A stretch of DNA of 64,000 nt from Mimachlamys varia (Eukaryota; Mollusca; Bivalvia; Pectinida; Pectinidae). The position numbers and the translations under genes were made by a program. Shown here in pieces: positions 63,001 through 63,829 of this stretch. Within the stretch, counting starts at the first letter, position 1. Every line of letters starts with the position of its first letter. The stretch covers positions 9,741,625 to 9,805,624 of the forward strand of contig OX392542.1 of NCBI GenBank assembly GCA_947623455.1. Direction: 5' to 3'. A model generated the notes under the pieces. That model saw only the letters and a program-made list of their open reading frames with translations. It was not told the DNA's origin and did not search any database.

Positions 63001-63829
63001 CAGCAGCCATACATCTTTGATAATCACAAAATCTTTAAACTATTTATAGTTTATTCAGATTTATAGTTTTTTCTAGATTAATTTTATAGTTTATTCTAGA
63101 TTCATAGTTTATTCTAGATTTATAGTTTATTCTAGATACATGTATATACATGTAGTTTATTCTAGATTTATAGTTTATTCTGATTTATAGTTTATTTCAG
63201 ATTTATAGTTTATTCTAGATTTATAGTATATTCTATATGTATAGTTTATTCAGATTTATAGTTTATTCCAGATTTATAGTTTATTCTAGATTTATAGTTT
63301 ATTTATATTTATAGCTTATTCCATATTTATAGTTTATTCTAGATTTATAGTTTATTTATATTTATAGCTTATTCCATATTTATAGTTTATTCCAGATTTA
63401 TAGTTTATTCTAGATTTATAGTTTATTTATATTTATAGCTTATTCCATATTTATAGTTTATTCTAGATTTATTGTTTATTTATATTTATAGCTTATTCCA
63501 GATTTATAGTTTTTCTAGATTTATTGTTTATTTATATTTATAGTTTATTCTAGATATATAGTTTATTCTAGATATATAGTTTAATCCAGATTTATAACTT
63601 TTCCAAATTGTACTTGCACAGTCATTAACTTGGTAAGGTTCTTATGTAAGAAGTGACAGTTAACTTACCTGGGTCAGCCATGGGTCTGTCCCAATCACAC
63701 GATTTTTTCGGCAAGAGCGTGTCCTTCAGGATAGGTGCTGTCCACTCACAGGATATGGTCTCGAAACACAGAGAGAGGTCAAAGTTCACCAGGTAAGTGT
63801 TTCTGCTCTCCAGGTTGTATATGCTGTAG
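325..63829 (-). CDS. Giant modular extracellular-type protein gene, internal part (81 exons, both ends outside window)
   Basis: Seen: 81 exons on the minus strand, each flanked by AG and GT, with every junction codon checked by eye. Exon lengths sum to 13,378 nt, which is one junction nucleotide plus exactly 4,459 codons. Order from the N-terminus: tandem cysteine-rich ABCD repeats (63829-27201), a furin-like RRRKRR site, an unclassified region (26423-20987), then FN3-like domains with one Apple-like domain (20279-325). Known of the families: FN3 and PAN/Apple domains are mostly extracellular adhesion or binding modules, and RRRKRR fits the proprotein convertase consensus. Inferred: a secreted or surface protein processed in the secretory pathway, with many NxS/T sites. 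No transmembrane segment or signal peptide falls inside the window. The product exceeds 4,450 residues and the true length is unknown. Repeats and small exons make fragmentation by automatic gene prediction likely. Confidence 0.9.
541..680 (+). mobile_element. SINE 3'-portion remnant
   Basis: It matches the 3' two-thirds of the fuller SINE at 38958-39200: tgggttttct, then tactccagttttttccccac, aataagacccc, agagtgtttgatataagt and cataattg, ending with ataaagttta. The tRNA-like head is missing. Confidence 0.6.
717..810 (-). CDS. Small FN3-like exon (WLPFSDPES)
   Basis: A 94-bp exon read from splice continuity: ECLALDAVCTES across the upstream junction, then LTSLSVTWLPFSDPESEIV. The donor GAG|GTAAGT joins to A of the next exon to give Arg-His-Gln. 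Confidence 0.86.
989..1466. mobile_element. Inverted-terminal-repeat element with TA flanks (pogo/Tigger-like remnant)
   Basis: The left end is cagtggactccacttaatat and the right end, reversed, is cagtgcactcctgtttatat. Both are flanked by TA. CAGT-starting ends with TA duplication are characteristic of Tc1/mariner-pogo type elements. The interior has no transposase frame and repeats 'ttaatatca' and 'cctctctatat' words. Confidence 0.6.
1530..2160. repeat. Degenerate tandem repeat, about 130-bp unit with gtcaaggtca
   Basis: About five diverged copies of a unit with ggtcaaggtcattnatttga, acaaa..ttggtaaccc, ttcatccaagnatgcta and gtttgaagattttaac. This style of array is common in bivalve introns (recognised from general knowledge). 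Confidence 0.65.
2246..2467 (-). CDS. FN3-like exon
   Basis: It encodes IGGKLKHGGTYFATVTAVNK, KEIGIDRTPPVAGLVVDL, YRIDATSVDKTVAYNERV and CNSTD. It closes one domain (DRTPP) and opens the next. The Cys may pair with one in the following exon (ECLALDAVC). Confidence 0.88.
2690..3290. repeat. Degenerate tandem repeat, about 170-bp unit
   Basis: About four copies marked by caatcagttgagaaatncag, cctgtagag, and gtcaatttctatttatagta followed by acagtgacctag. It fills most of the intron 2468-3524. Confidence 0.7.
3525..3678 (-). CDS. FN3-like exon
   Basis: It encodes LNAPVVCTWTGFFDEESGI, DKYLISMGTTQGGDEI and DGSITSYSIT. Its first 18 bases plus the acceptor are duplicated in the upstream intron at 3704-3725. 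Confidence 0.89.
3660..3960. repeat. Tandem repeat spanning the acceptor of exon 3525-3678
   Basis: The exon edge accaccggagcattcaactg recurs at 3706-3725. About four further copies of a shorter unit (aactgtaaacaattnttnaa, tgtcattgtagaattcaact) fill the intron. Confidence 0.75.
4288..4365 (+). mobile_element. tRNA-derived SINE head, degenerate
   Basis: A-box-like tgactcaattggttgagtg and B-box-like ggttcaaacccc lie about 35 bp apart. It is not a functional tRNA: the acceptor-stem ends do not pair convincingly. Confidence 0.45.
4445..4575 (-). CDS. FN3-like exon
   Basis: It encodes KPNILSIWAKNKAGM, GVASGSVVFDSTGPQEG and VTCPDYIQ. It is the second half of the preceding domain, with DSTGP in place of DxTPP. 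Phase 0 donor. Confidence 0.87.
4707..4948 (-). CDS. FN3-like exon
   Basis: It encodes LTDKYATDTDIKEGATIY, MTASWQYNDTESPVVDSW, YTVGTYPFSDDI and SISPDVS. The 'W.y.DtESpv..W.tvGT' line is a variant of the repeat core. Confidence 0.88.
5204..5363 (-). CDS. FN3-like exon
   Basis: It encodes VASSGYAQTTAQLTANKTYY, TTIRGITNGGN and TDGFTIDLTPPSIKLE. It supplies the second half of the domain begun in the exon at 5877-6110. Confidence 0.88.
5877..6110 (-). CDS. FN3-like exon
   Basis: It encodes YAIDGAEGLGVDDIVSMD, FSVVTAQFEGFTSDLHGV, FEWAVGTSPGGEEVQPF and an acidic end, HEEDESIPGDG. The domain core is intact although DPESGI is replaced by TSDLHGV. Confidence 0.89.
6228..6310. mobile_element. Short hairpin element (family H)
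   Basis: A palindromic unit of about 90 bp of the type acccctgaaat...ctattccaacctttg...gagttnaaatgtgtcttcagg. Related copies, variously decayed: 3330-3405, 34888-34975, 38668-38750, 39417-39512, 40786-40875, 52140-52225 and 60420-60485. Confidence 0.65.
6838..7035 (-). CDS. FN3-like exon
   Basis: It encodes GTDKLDYTEVRDSDVY, LELTNLTTKSPVYYVSVKA, INGAGTESTNAV and PIIVVEQDTAG. YYVSVKAINGAG is the F-G signature; the closing segment lacks the usual DxTPP. Confidence 0.89.
7457..7616 (-). CDS. FN3-like exon
   Basis: It encodes TLWIKVGILNNDFEEK, YVWQADQTGIKAKWFA and DPQSGIIGYKMAVGTTP. The donor is CCAT|GTAAGG; T joins AC of the next exon to make Tyr. Typical first half of a domain. Confidence 0.88.
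7950..8128 (-). CDS. FN3-like exon
   Basis: It encodes VTQGEWLELSDDPARTL, TTPLNVGSRYSVRVGAINNA and TDGVVIDVSPPL. RYSVRVGAINNAG is the F-G region and DVSPP the closing motif. Phase 0 donor into TLWIKVG. Confidence 0.88.
8613..8730 (-). CDS. FN3-like exon
   Basis: It encodes ADANSLSANFKFEDLESY, IDHYKFQIYEMRGG and NQIFP. It corresponds to the B-C strand region, with 'DLESYIDHY' where most domains have 'DPESGIxxY'. Phase 0 start, phase 1 end. Confidence 0.85.
8820..9605. repeat. Duplicated block and degenerate short-period repeat
   Basis: 8820-9040 holds two copies of a block with ctgatttcacagggaatg and aaagtttggtgggc. 9250-9605 holds imperfect repeats of 'acctagaacaatgattttta' about 40 bp apart. 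No coding or mobile-element core seen. Confidence 0.55.
9722..9965 (-). CDS. FN3-like exon
   Basis: It encodes NLSMEYEVLRDWTEFDN, FHLNHRDRVKLVLNTTN, SYVVDLTPPRLFYLGDG and DPENDIQFQ. DLTPP closes the domain. Several N-glycosylation sites (NLS, NET). Phase 0 donor. Confidence 0.88.
10650..10924. repeat. Minisatellite of about 56 bp carrying a copied splice donor
   Basis: About five copies containing tacaatagttggtcaagttg, accaagcttac and actgcccggtgcactatact. The last copy runs into exon 10925-11096, whose first 15 plus-strand bases (the exon's 3' end) are the shared actgcccggtgcact. Confidence 0.92.
10925..11096 (-). CDS. FN3-like exon (CDLTAPFPG to WRGFSDPES)
   Basis: It encodes VCDLTAPFPGEIIDGNQ, a glutamine/alanine-rich stretch and EGQWRGFSDPESFIKDY. 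The coding frame has no Met and is read from splice continuity; the donor is CAGT|GTAAGT. Fifteen exon bases with the donor are repeated about five times at 10650-10924. Confidence 0.87.
11464..11716 (-). CDS. FN3-like exon, near-complete domain
   Basis: It encodes LCVNWQGFYDPESGIGYY, VSAGTVDSINVTD, HVACITLEPG, REYFVTVWAFNGG and ARISDG. This is one of the clearest FN3-like domains in the window, with two Cys (LCV and VACI) that may pair. NxT sites are present. Confidence 0.9.
12173..12300 (-). CDS. FN3-like boundary exon
   Basis: It encodes DLRTIKVANSPIIIDTSPP, PGIVNDGPVYG and LQYTKDYHS. IDTSPP closes one domain and 'G.V.DG' opens the next. Found from splice continuity; phase 0 donor CACTCG|GTATG. 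Confidence 0.86.
12470..12857. repeat. Repeat of exon 12910-13082's donor edge, interrupted by a SINE tail
   Basis: Four copies (12470-12762) of ttttatttactgacctctat, taatggccttgacctttgtg and tacattctgatcag. The ctgac|ctct junction and 25 coding bases match the 3' end of the downstream exon. 12778-12857 has the SINE-tail words gaccctggctgttaatagga and cgtaaaaacaaccaacc. Confidence 0.8.
12910..13082 (-). CDS. FN3-like exon (DPESGI to VKIKAIN)
   Basis: It encodes DPESGIEYNDLCLGRTT, DCYVSLNLW, and IPVWVKIKAINR. Its last 25 bases and donor recur, degenerate, as the unit of the tandem repeat 12470-12762; those copies still read like KVKAIN on the minus strand. Confidence 0.87.
13580..13802 (-). 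mobile_element. SINE-like element, reverse orientation
   Basis: It contains gcatcttgctcaaggataca, gtcccgtgaccgggactcta, cttcctaccactagacca and ccgtgcctc. The 'taccactagaccaccgtgcc' end is the reverse of a tRNA-like head. Confidence 0.5.
13813..14010 (-). mobile_element. Dispersed element of about 230 bp (family M)
   Basis: Shares aaccaaattt, aattg.tgcactca and gctgtagaaagc.atata with 18722-18960 (same orientation). The reverse-orientation copies are 28190-28385, 52400-52625 and 53895-54105. At least five copies within one gene; no coding capacity. Confidence 0.65.
14200..14380 (-). CDS. FN3-like C-terminal half exon
   Basis: It encodes GKYYITLRALNKVEYGGP, ICHTTAYTVDNSPPVVYE and TTELTAMHNS. 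The YYITLRALN text is the F-strand signature and DNSPP closes the domain. The donor CCAC|GTGAG has an unusual exon end (AC), and the junction codon AC+C gives Thr. Confidence 0.87.
14900..15114. mobile_element. Inverted-repeat element (TACTGTAAATCA ends)
   Basis: The left end tactgtaaatca (14900-14911) and right end tgatttacagta (15103-15114) are exact inverted copies. The interior has 'tcgcgaa' type words. Size 215 bp, non-coding. Confidence 0.75.
15436..15621 (-). CDS. FN3-like exon with His-rich insert
   Basis: It encodes NWNGTNDFETGILGYTI, a variant of the 'W.GF.D.ESGI..Y' motif, then LKYCEDMIHPHHDPQKH and QWTLSAMIYPL, ending PYDPLP. The His cluster HPHHDPQKH could bind a metal; that is speculation. 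It was missed by simple ORF calling because no in-frame Met begins it. Confidence 0.84.
16033..16127 (-). CDS. Small FN3-region exon with DGPGS motif
   Basis: A 95-bp exon encoding IIIDGPGSTTILNGNDPG and YTRANRYIS. It was found by frame and splice-site continuity and is too short to stand out as an open frame. The downstream codon is completed as Ala, giving ISANWNG. Confidence 0.82.
16330..16632. repeat. Minisatellite, 33-bp unit
   Basis: About nine copies of ttgttaaattatccaattat followed by gaaatacctggac. Because the unit is a multiple of three it gives an apparent open frame of YPIMKYLDLLN repeats on the plus strand, which I do not regard as a gene. It is not at an exon edge. Confidence 0.92.
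16948..17071 (-). CDS. Linker exon with a Cys pair
   Basis: It encodes ALMNVKEDRLEFVTCSTQ, RPDWLPRCVGM and SSRVSNHR across the junction. The two cysteines could pair within the exon. Phases: starts with two nucleotides, ends with two. Joined to the next exon it reads NHRIIIDGPG. Confidence 0.84.
17387..17570 (-). CDS. FN3-like exon after the Apple domain
   Basis: It encodes SGLYQYYERLGTGLAV, LSLIHNMTIFFNLRLVNAL and ends ISDFTPPEPG, the domain-closing motif. Its 5' edge (plus strand tacaggccaga) resembles the unit of the tandem repeat that fills the upstream intron. Confidence 0.85.
17571..18235. repeat. Minisatellite of about 50 bp next to exon 17387-17570
   Basis: About thirteen copies built from tgtcaaagttcaaacactga, gatacaggtcagagttcaca and gactgtaacatg. 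The word tacaggtcaga differs by one base from the exon's 5' edge tacaggccaga, so it probably grew from the acceptor side. Confidence 0.85.
18244..18476 (-). CDS. PAN/Apple-like domain exon
   Basis: It encodes NDPLNIKVLGLFNSGHF, then FMELNQVNTAGDCMRQC, FPDTKCLSINYDF and GTCQLLDAIEGH. The four cysteines, with CxxxC followed by the KCLSINY and CQLL motifs, match the PAN/Apple pattern. Such domains bind protein or carbohydrate in extracellular proteins. Phase 0 donor. It is the only Apple-like exon in the window. Confidence 0.82.
18722..18960 (-). mobile_element. Family M dispersed element, second copy
   Basis: Starts cagtgtactgtgaatgtact and contains gatgaattggtgcactcata, tttgctgtagaaagcaata and gcgcgaaatagcc. 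Aligns by eye with 13813-14010. Confidence 0.65.
19251..19490. mobile_element. Inverted-repeat element with 35-bp ends, adjacent to a splice donor
   Basis: The left terminus 19251-19285 begins gggcccagttgttcaaaaga. The right terminus 19456-19490 is its reverse complement with one mismatch, ending aacaactgggccc. Total 240 bp, no coding frame. It ends ten bases before the exon at 19501. Confidence 0.85.
19501..19804 (-). CDS. FN3-like C-terminal half plus 'VFDDS' segment
   Basis: It opens with LPLNFTVTVANDAGAAVK, a typical FN3 F-G strand region, with one Cys (AVCWIP). A new segment follows with ASVVVFDDSEIQSAEVSLGYG and DQVLMWEDVNLY. The donor is CATAA|GTAAGT. An inverted-repeat element (19251-19490) ends ten bases from the donor. 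The VFDDS segment directly precedes the Apple-like exon and may form one composite module with it. Confidence 0.86.
20082..20279 (-). CDS. FN3-like half-domain exon
   Basis: It encodes about 66 residues with VTMTLDVGTVAGAKDV, the position where related domains here read 'VGTTPGG', and ends PLVQIEE. Phase 0 at both ends. The donor is GAAGAG|GTGTGT. The second half of the domain is in the next exon. Confidence 0.8.
20400..20830. repeat. AT-rich degenerate repeat
   Basis: Imperfect repeats of 'tattcaactattaaatacat' type text. No element ends or frames visible. A comparable region lies at 32230-32780 ('attcaatattcaatacaaca'). Confidence 0.6.
20987..21209 (-). CDS. Exon of unclassified central region and acidic linker
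   Basis: Alternating strands continue (LTMYLRLTPIKLNLYALVT, then LEVDLGFTTIVKTLF) and end in a charged linker, DNTKADPDDSPPEIK followed by DDGSG, which leads into the FN3 region. The DSPPEI text resembles the 'DxTPP' end of an FN3 domain, so the boundary between the two regions lies here. The donor is GGG|GTAGGT. Confidence 0.82.
21298..21478 (+). pseudogene. Lysine-rich broken ORF fragment, possible retroelement relic
   Basis: On the plus strand one frame reads ALPKKKAKTSVSQVHAQS, stop, then PKPPFKSNKGKGKKGK and GGKKKGS, stop. It is richer in G/C than the surroundings and strongly basic, unlike random intron sequence. It resembles the basic C-terminal tail of some retroelement gag-like proteins, but no reverse transcriptase or other core remains. 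Identity uncertain. Confidence 0.35.
21963..22188 (-). CDS. Exon of unclassified central region: Gly-rich beta-like segment
   Basis: It contains FGAGGYYGMKFEVGAK, YGGLTIWGELGIGFALYGK, LRLEGHLMDLGF and AEIGFKKFPIDV. Regular alternation of aromatic or aliphatic with polar residues and frequent Gly resembles large antiparallel sheets. There is one Cys (AAICGVEP). The donor is GTTAA|GTAAGT and the junction codon AA+G gives Lys. Confidence 0.84.
22615..22960. mobile_element. Dispersed 'agggagatctccctc' element, intact copy
   Basis: Words: gatctccctcattcaatatt, caatttgtcttttccatttt, tttgatccagacacatctgt, ggatgagggagattt, gggagtctccctcgtaatga and ggttaatgggta. The same element occurs at 25560-26272, where it is split by another insertion. 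Confidence 0.75.
22996..23155 (-). CDS. Exon of unclassified central region: start of Gly/aromatic strand-rich part
   Basis: It encodes YSDFIEKLFSDSDGIF followed by alternating strands (FDVTLKGDFSFPRQTIELF, FFLVGGLVPMTFG). The donor TTTG|GTAAG joins to GT to continue GFGAGGYYG in the next exon. The alternation suggests an extended beta sheet or a lipid-facing surface; that is inference only. Confidence 0.84.
23240..23455. mobile_element. G/C-run inverted-repeat element (family G)
   Basis: Left aatgcccccgcccccatatg, right tttcatggcgggggcatata. The interior has cgcatcagtagttatttaaa and gacatgggtaacactatatg. Related copies: 24672-24862, 27565-27715 (decayed) and 42358-42520. Confidence 0.75.
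24088..24314 (-). CDS. Exon of unclassified central region: helical, one Cys
   Basis: It encodes about 75 residues: DAITGMLGTVQDVAGHAEQ, GLSQEGINMLGRKLACMT, IGDLEGLLDT and a C-terminal FEVAQLMKDLNDLGKAL. The pattern of hydrophobic residues suggests several amphipathic helices. The donor is GCTCTG|GTTTGT. No homologous family is recognised. Confidence 0.83.
24418..24655. mobile_element. Element with CCACTTTTACAGTA end
   Basis: It ends atccacttttacagta and contains 'ttttcgctta' and 'gtatactataatactattat'. A reverse-orientation relative begins tactgtaaaagtggaa at 44545 and runs to about 44785. Confidence 0.55.
25137..25290 (-). CDS. Exon of unclassified central region
   Basis: It encodes about 51 residues starting EAQSIANLAGADVGDDDN (helical then acidic) and ending NPFTIATTGKLEGAVTIQG, which alternates like beta strands. 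The donor GGGG|GTAAG joins to GT of the next exon to give Gly-Asp-Ala. Family not recognised. Confidence 0.82.
25560..26272. mobile_element. Second copy of the 'gatctccctc' element, interrupted
   Basis: Flanking halves 25560-25762 and 26129-26272 align with 22615-22960; joined, they restore the context 'ccctgcagtaactaggagat'. The break is the 366-bp insertion described separately. Confidence 0.8.
25763..26128. mobile_element. Nested insertion with 14-bp inverted ends and TAA target duplication
   Basis: Ends ccggggctttatca and tgataaagccctgg (one mismatch as inverted copies), flanked by taa at 25760-25762 and 26129-26131. A three-base TWA duplication suggests a PIF/Harbinger-type non-autonomous element. 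No transposase frame. Confidence 0.8.
26321..26423 (-). CDS. Exon of unclassified central region: acidic helical segment
   Basis: It follows the furin-like exon: GA from that exon joins A here to give Glu, then LDVSDLNGGLKIL. The charged ATEEEYEVFMEQNRAYV stretch looks helical. There are no cysteines, in contrast with the upstream array, which marks a change of domain. Function unknown. Confidence 0.82.
27030..27080. repeat. (GT)n followed by a long G run
   Basis: About nine GT pairs run into more than twenty G. Blocks with acatctccccagtgc flank it on both sides (27006 and 27089), showing a local duplication. Confidence 0.9.
27201..28023 (-). CDS. ABCD repeat unit 13 (terminal, degenerate) with furin-type cleavage site
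   Basis: Exons: A 27817-28023 and a fused B+C exon 27201-27438; no D. A keeps all six Cys (ANCKIVDTCDGIDCC, DKCADT) but ends LSAING. The next exon joins B-like sequence (QTIGVKPSFTLNYTV) directly to C-like sequence with VCELYGEVC and SAC, so the usual B/C intron is absent. After the last Cys the C pattern gives way to TRRRKRRS (RRRKRR at 27230-27247), a strong proprotein-convertase consensus. Inferred: the repeat array may be cut from the FN3-containing part, although disulphides could still hold the pieces together. Confidence 0.85.
28875..31484 (-). CDS. ABCD repeat unit 12, shortened D
   Basis: Exons: A 31254-31484 (231 bp, longest A), B 30189-30231 (43 bp), C 29835-29995, D 28875-28931; 164 residues. 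A has an extended N-glycosylation-rich opening before VMGTCNGFSCC and ends LLNYLWG. B encodes TLEEIQLHGVFILR. C has IKLCYEQSSC and EYEVCD. D is only 57 bp and reads VTFDFWRRDECAAVSGSG: the FSLxxW start and the Cys remain recognisable but the helical middle is missing. Frame and 1-1 phase are kept, so this looks like a functional trimming and not a pseudo-exon. Confidence 0.85.
29756..29813. repeat. Duplicate of the 3' end of exon C of unit 12
   Basis: The block ccttggaagggaagttgggc...catatgagtgtt repeats 29834-29890 almost exactly: 55 bases of exon C. In the copy the base next to the exon edge is not a GT donor, so it is unlikely to be spliced as an exon end. Confidence 0.85.
30330..30415. 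repeat. Three copies of a 30-bp unit
   Basis: Unit gagatccaacttcctgtggg followed by tcatggtcat. Within the intron between B and A of unit 12; not at an exon edge. Confidence 0.8.
32018..34834 (-). CDS. ABCD repeat unit 11
   Basis: Exons: A 34622-34834, B 33596-33638, C 32859-33022, D 32018-32194; 199 residues. A has DCHVVTSLPTL, DTCSDIRCC, MDPC and HVFEFG. B encodes RDHTLSLYGPFQLV. C has IEACFEASGPC and KPTCNHTAGF. D has FSLTQWMNERGL, ELIRYLHLDDYL, ELCDYY and FGWIN. This is the last unit with a full-length D exon. Confidence 0.9.
33307..33490. repeat. Three copies of a 62-bp unit
   Basis: Unit aaggttaatctccatacaag, ttactcattattaagtgtta, tatctggaacagatgaggcg. The third copy is diverged. Intronic, not at an exon edge. 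Confidence 0.85.
35525..37889 (-). CDS. ABCD repeat unit 10
   Basis: Exons: A 37677-37889, B 37088-37130, C 36129-36298, D 35525-35701; 201 residues. A has DCTTSVNV, DTCNSVQCC, IDGC and LPTYNWG. B encodes EKVVFRLQGVLGVE. C has LVLCTESTGPC and PIKSCDF. D has FSLNSWLTSKNL, LLEDLRVAHFM, PQCN and TDGWKD. The A donor edge is duplicated at 37627-37669, and a copy of the C 5' edge lies at 36363-36425. Confidence 0.9.
36363..36425. repeat. Partial copy of the 5' edge of exon C of unit 10
   Basis: The text gtagctaccctcagtaacca, ggcggtac and ccaaactgcattataa matches exon C and its acceptor (atagttaccctcggtaacca, ggcggtac, ccaatctgtattacaa at 36263-36308). It lies in the intron 5' of the real exon. Confidence 0.8.
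36540..37010. repeat. Minisatellite of about 65-75 bp
   Basis: About seven copies with tgatagctattgtatcgtga, tgtatcgttgtattgtatgg and tattgtacagtatatgtta. Not at an exon edge. Confidence 0.9.
37210..37440 (+). mobile_element. Bivalve-type 'acaagaggtccaatgggcct' repeat
   Basis: The start acaagaggtccaatgggcct resembles a dispersed repeat common in bivalve genomes (recognised from general knowledge). No coding frame. Confidence 0.45.
37627..37719. repeat. 43-bp duplication of the exon A (unit 10) donor edge
   Basis: gacttactccaactgtaggt...ggtatggata (37627-37669) repeats 37670-37712 with three substitutions. The copy keeps a GT donor at plus-strand 'ttac', so it could act as a decoy donor. Confidence 0.9.
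38054..40715 (-). CDS. ABCD repeat unit 9
   Basis: Exons: A 40500-40715, B 39648-39690, C 38759-38922, D 38054-38224; 198 residues. A has ACPLALTLPDL, LCTAVECC, MDGC and FTEW, so the terminal Gly is replaced by Arg across the junction. B encodes QEQHFYLGGIVRLV. C has VSVCSESDQAC and MLPCSWDQ. D has FSLPTWLNENMV, DLGLSWYKL, PCAQ and SDGWVR. About 36 bp of the A-exon 3' end with its donor is duplicated just downstream at 40452-40487. Confidence 0.9.
38958..39200 (+). mobile_element. tRNA-derived SINE
   Basis: The A box lies within tggtgcagtggatagcgcac and the B box is ggggttggattctc. A conserved centre with tgggttttctctgggtactc and cctcccacaataagaccc follows. The 3' end is ttataaagttta-like. 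A decayed partner is at 541-680. Confidence 0.75.
40452..40525. repeat. 36-bp duplication of the exon A (unit 9) donor edge
   Basis: ttacttacgccactcggtga followed by aggtcgtgagag occurs twice, the second spanning the real donor at 40498-40499. Both copies keep GTAAGT. Confidence 0.9.
41188..43613 (-). CDS. ABCD repeat unit 8
   Basis: Exons: A 43404-43613, B 42799-42841, C 41998-42158, D 41188-41367; 198 residues. A has ACTKTVNLP, TDCTKHECC, IDPC and IGYQWG. B encodes TVEHFWMAGVIRLD. C has VSVCFDAASC and RLPKPLCTW. D has FKLSTWKQEYN, LMEKLRLASYL, PMCALG and ADGWSK. Imperfect copies of the C-exon donor region recur at 41880-41960. Confidence 0.9.
41879..41997. repeat. Imperfect copies of the exon C (unit 8) donor edge with C runs
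   Basis: Three versions of ctgatctccgtgtgtacntg with following ggaatgnaacc and runs of C. The third runs into exon 41998-42158. Confidence 0.75.
43783..43960. mobile_element. Inverted-repeat element with perfect 19-bp ends and TA duplication
   Basis: Left cagtaaaaccccacttact (43783-43801), right agtaagtggggttttactg (43942-43960), flanked by TA on both sides. 178 bp; ends and TA fit a Tc1/mariner-pogo type non-autonomous element. Diverged relatives may lie at 9975-10160, 14530-14700, 28655-28760 and 40250-40390. Confidence 0.88.
44178..46432 (-). CDS. ABCD repeat unit 7
   Basis: Exons: A 46220-46432, B 45887-45929, C 45073-45242, D 44178-44354; 201 residues. A has DCAWVSDLP, TCMGAACC, LDPCESRL and SSDILG. 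B encodes TLQNFWMEGIIRID. C has ISNCWETASPQC and NTLLPKPICLW. D has FSLDDWLMENEY, LLDHLGLSGHLLL, PTCDPL and TGWFS. Confidence 0.9.
45800..45882 (-). mobile_element. tRNA-like SINE head, reverse orientation, degenerate
   Basis: Contains gattcaagctcgcatc and ctaccactagactaccatgc. A similar decayed reverse copy is at 35375-35445 (ggggttcaaacctgtgac, tcaaccaatttagctatc). Confidence 0.4.
46616..46779. mobile_element. Palindrome of about 164 bp
   Basis: Arms of about 80 bp pair around gcta at 46696-46699. Left: gggattgaacagcg, catgccggtatgaatg, cggttacatccatatt, atgaagccc. Right: gggcttcat, aatatggatgtaaccg, cattcataccggcat, cgttcaatcc. Only scattered mismatches. Confidence 0.9.
47290..47661. repeat. 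Minisatellite of about 74 bp copying the exon D (unit 6) donor edge
   Basis: Four intronic copies of cttgtatttaactgacctga, ggtccagcctgatggactag, cggacgggtccag and gtaaccttaagtctagcc, plus a partial first copy. The ctgac|ctgaggtccagcct junction equals the donor edge of exon 47662-47826. Confidence 0.92.
47662..49621 (-). CDS. ABCD repeat unit 6
   Basis: Exons: A 49412-49621, B 49198-49240, C 48721-48884, D 47662-47826; 194 residues. A has ECGVDYK, SSCGTVDCC, LDPC and LFKYSWG. B encodes TNQTMDLYGVFRLD. C has LSLCYEARQEC and QVCDWG. D has FSVFSWLTDRSV, METGLAAYA-like helix text (read MEETGLAAYA), TQCSLD and SGWTS. Both the C and D exons have their donor junction copied into tandem repeats in the next intron (48385-48720 and 47290-47661). 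Confidence 0.9.
48385..48720. repeat. Minisatellite of about 54 bp copying the exon C (unit 6) donor edge
   Basis: About six copies of atttacctggtatcctgtac, tccgtgccccaatcaagggg and agacaactgatatt. The real donor is at 48719-48720; 29 exon bases are in the unit. Confidence 0.93.
49630..49860. repeat. Degenerate repeat of about 58 bp
   Basis: Four copies of aaaaggtcaaaggtcaacca, ggacaatgaggtgtc and agaggaaac. It lies just upstream of exon A (unit 6); any link to the exon edge is weak. Confidence 0.75.
50227..51851 (-). CDS. ABCD repeat unit 5
   Basis: Exons: A 51642-51851, B 51383-51425, C 50777-50940, D 50227-50400; 197 residues. A opens GCGLSTAV, has CHLKPDCTSFECC and ends LFDYPFG. B encodes AWDHFYLKGFIRID. 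C has ISACLEASQPC and KKPCQWNTGF. D has FSLTTWASDKGL, ELLGIAVYL, DACD and YSPQLNGWKD. Confidence 0.9.
50955..51115. repeat. Short repeats of 'caagggagataatta'
   Basis: Two to three copies of cattacacacaaaataaatc and aaataaacaagggagataat. Intronic between B and C of unit 5. Confidence 0.7.
52658..54432 (-). CDS. ABCD repeat unit 4
   Basis: Exons: A 54223-54432, B 53720-53762, C 53253-53419, D 52658-52834; 199 residues. A ends FNFEFG instead of the usual YxWG and contains AECTGISCC. B encodes GVKQFYFGRVLRID. C has SVCLGVNASC and SSSCVYNDGF. D has FSFATYLADRSV, LLKDMEISPYV, VPCD and GSDGWVR. Confidence 0.9.
55062..56389 (-). CDS. ABCD repeat unit 3 (A and B fused in one exon)
   Basis: Exons: AB 56137-56389 (253 bp = 210 + 43), C 55656-55828, D 55062-55238; 201 residues. 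This is the second unit lacking the A/B intron: the frame runs LHDYTWG straight into the B sequence STRLLYLNGVIRLE. C has VSVCFESAGPC and SPCNW. D begins FDITQW rather than FSL and ends YYGWVK. The ten-Cys pattern is complete. Confidence 0.9.
56395..56545. repeat. Two copies of an 80-bp unit
   Basis: caacaaggcaatgtatt, gttattgtaatac and cagtagtctcaacaacaaag recur about 80 bp apart. Confidence 0.85.
56951..60292 (-). CDS. ABCD repeat unit 2
   Basis: Exons: A 60089-60292, B 59681-59723 (43 bp), C 57473-57636, D 56951-57118; 193 residues. A has ECPTVLPP, then FPDCTQIECC, LDPC and SLYDYSWG. B encodes RQEFDVGGVFRIG. C has LSLCWDSRAPC and NTLLHKSTCVW. D has FSLNQW, LMEELDLIQYL, LECD and ALGWNIG. 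The intron between B and C (57637-59680) is the longest in the array because of the minisatellite that copies the 3' splice site of exon C. Confidence 0.9.
57637..58900. repeat. Minisatellite, 46/48-bp unit, about 27 copies, carrying a copied 3' splice site
   Basis: Unit ataccattaccctacaaaac, agaaagtttgttacagtctc, tacaat. On the minus strand each copy ends ttttgtag|GGTAATG, identical to the acceptor and first bases of exon C of unit 2 (57473-57636). The unit lacks stops in all plus-strand frames, giving long false ORFs. Confidence 0.95.
60779..62097 (-). CDS. ABCD repeat unit 1 (A and B fused in one exon)
   Basis: Exons: AB 61842-62097 (256 bp), C 61429-61589, D 60779-60952; 197 residues. 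A carries C, C, C, CC, C at the family spacing (C-x5-C-x4-CC) and ends LFDYRMG. B follows with no intron, so the usual A/B intron is exactly absent (213 + 43 = 256). C holds SCF, GSC and KPVCNW. D begins FSIDQW and ends AIDGWHN with one Cys (NEC). All ten conserved cysteines are present. Confidence 0.9.
62100..62360. repeat. Short-period repeat 'aggttataggtcaatt'
   Basis: About fifteen imperfect 16-18 bp copies in the intron 5' of exon AB of unit 1. Confidence 0.85.
62464..63829 (-). CDS. ABCD repeat unit 0, C and D exons only
   Basis: Exon C is 63669-63829 and exon D is 62464-62631; the A and B exons of this unit would lie beyond the right edge. C shows the family signature: YSIYNLES, then NFDLSLCFE, a second Cys, the ILKDTLLPKKSCDW block and a terminal DPG. 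D shows FSLATW, a leucine/histidine-rich helical stretch, one Cys and PYSPDVNGW. C opens with a single nucleotide completing the codon of an upstream exon, so the gene clearly continues to the right. Confidence 0.88.
63035..63605. repeat. Short-period repeat 'gatttatagtttattcta'
   Basis: More than twenty imperfect copies of 16-18 bp in the intron between C and D of unit 0. AT-only apart from sparse G/C. Confidence 0.92.
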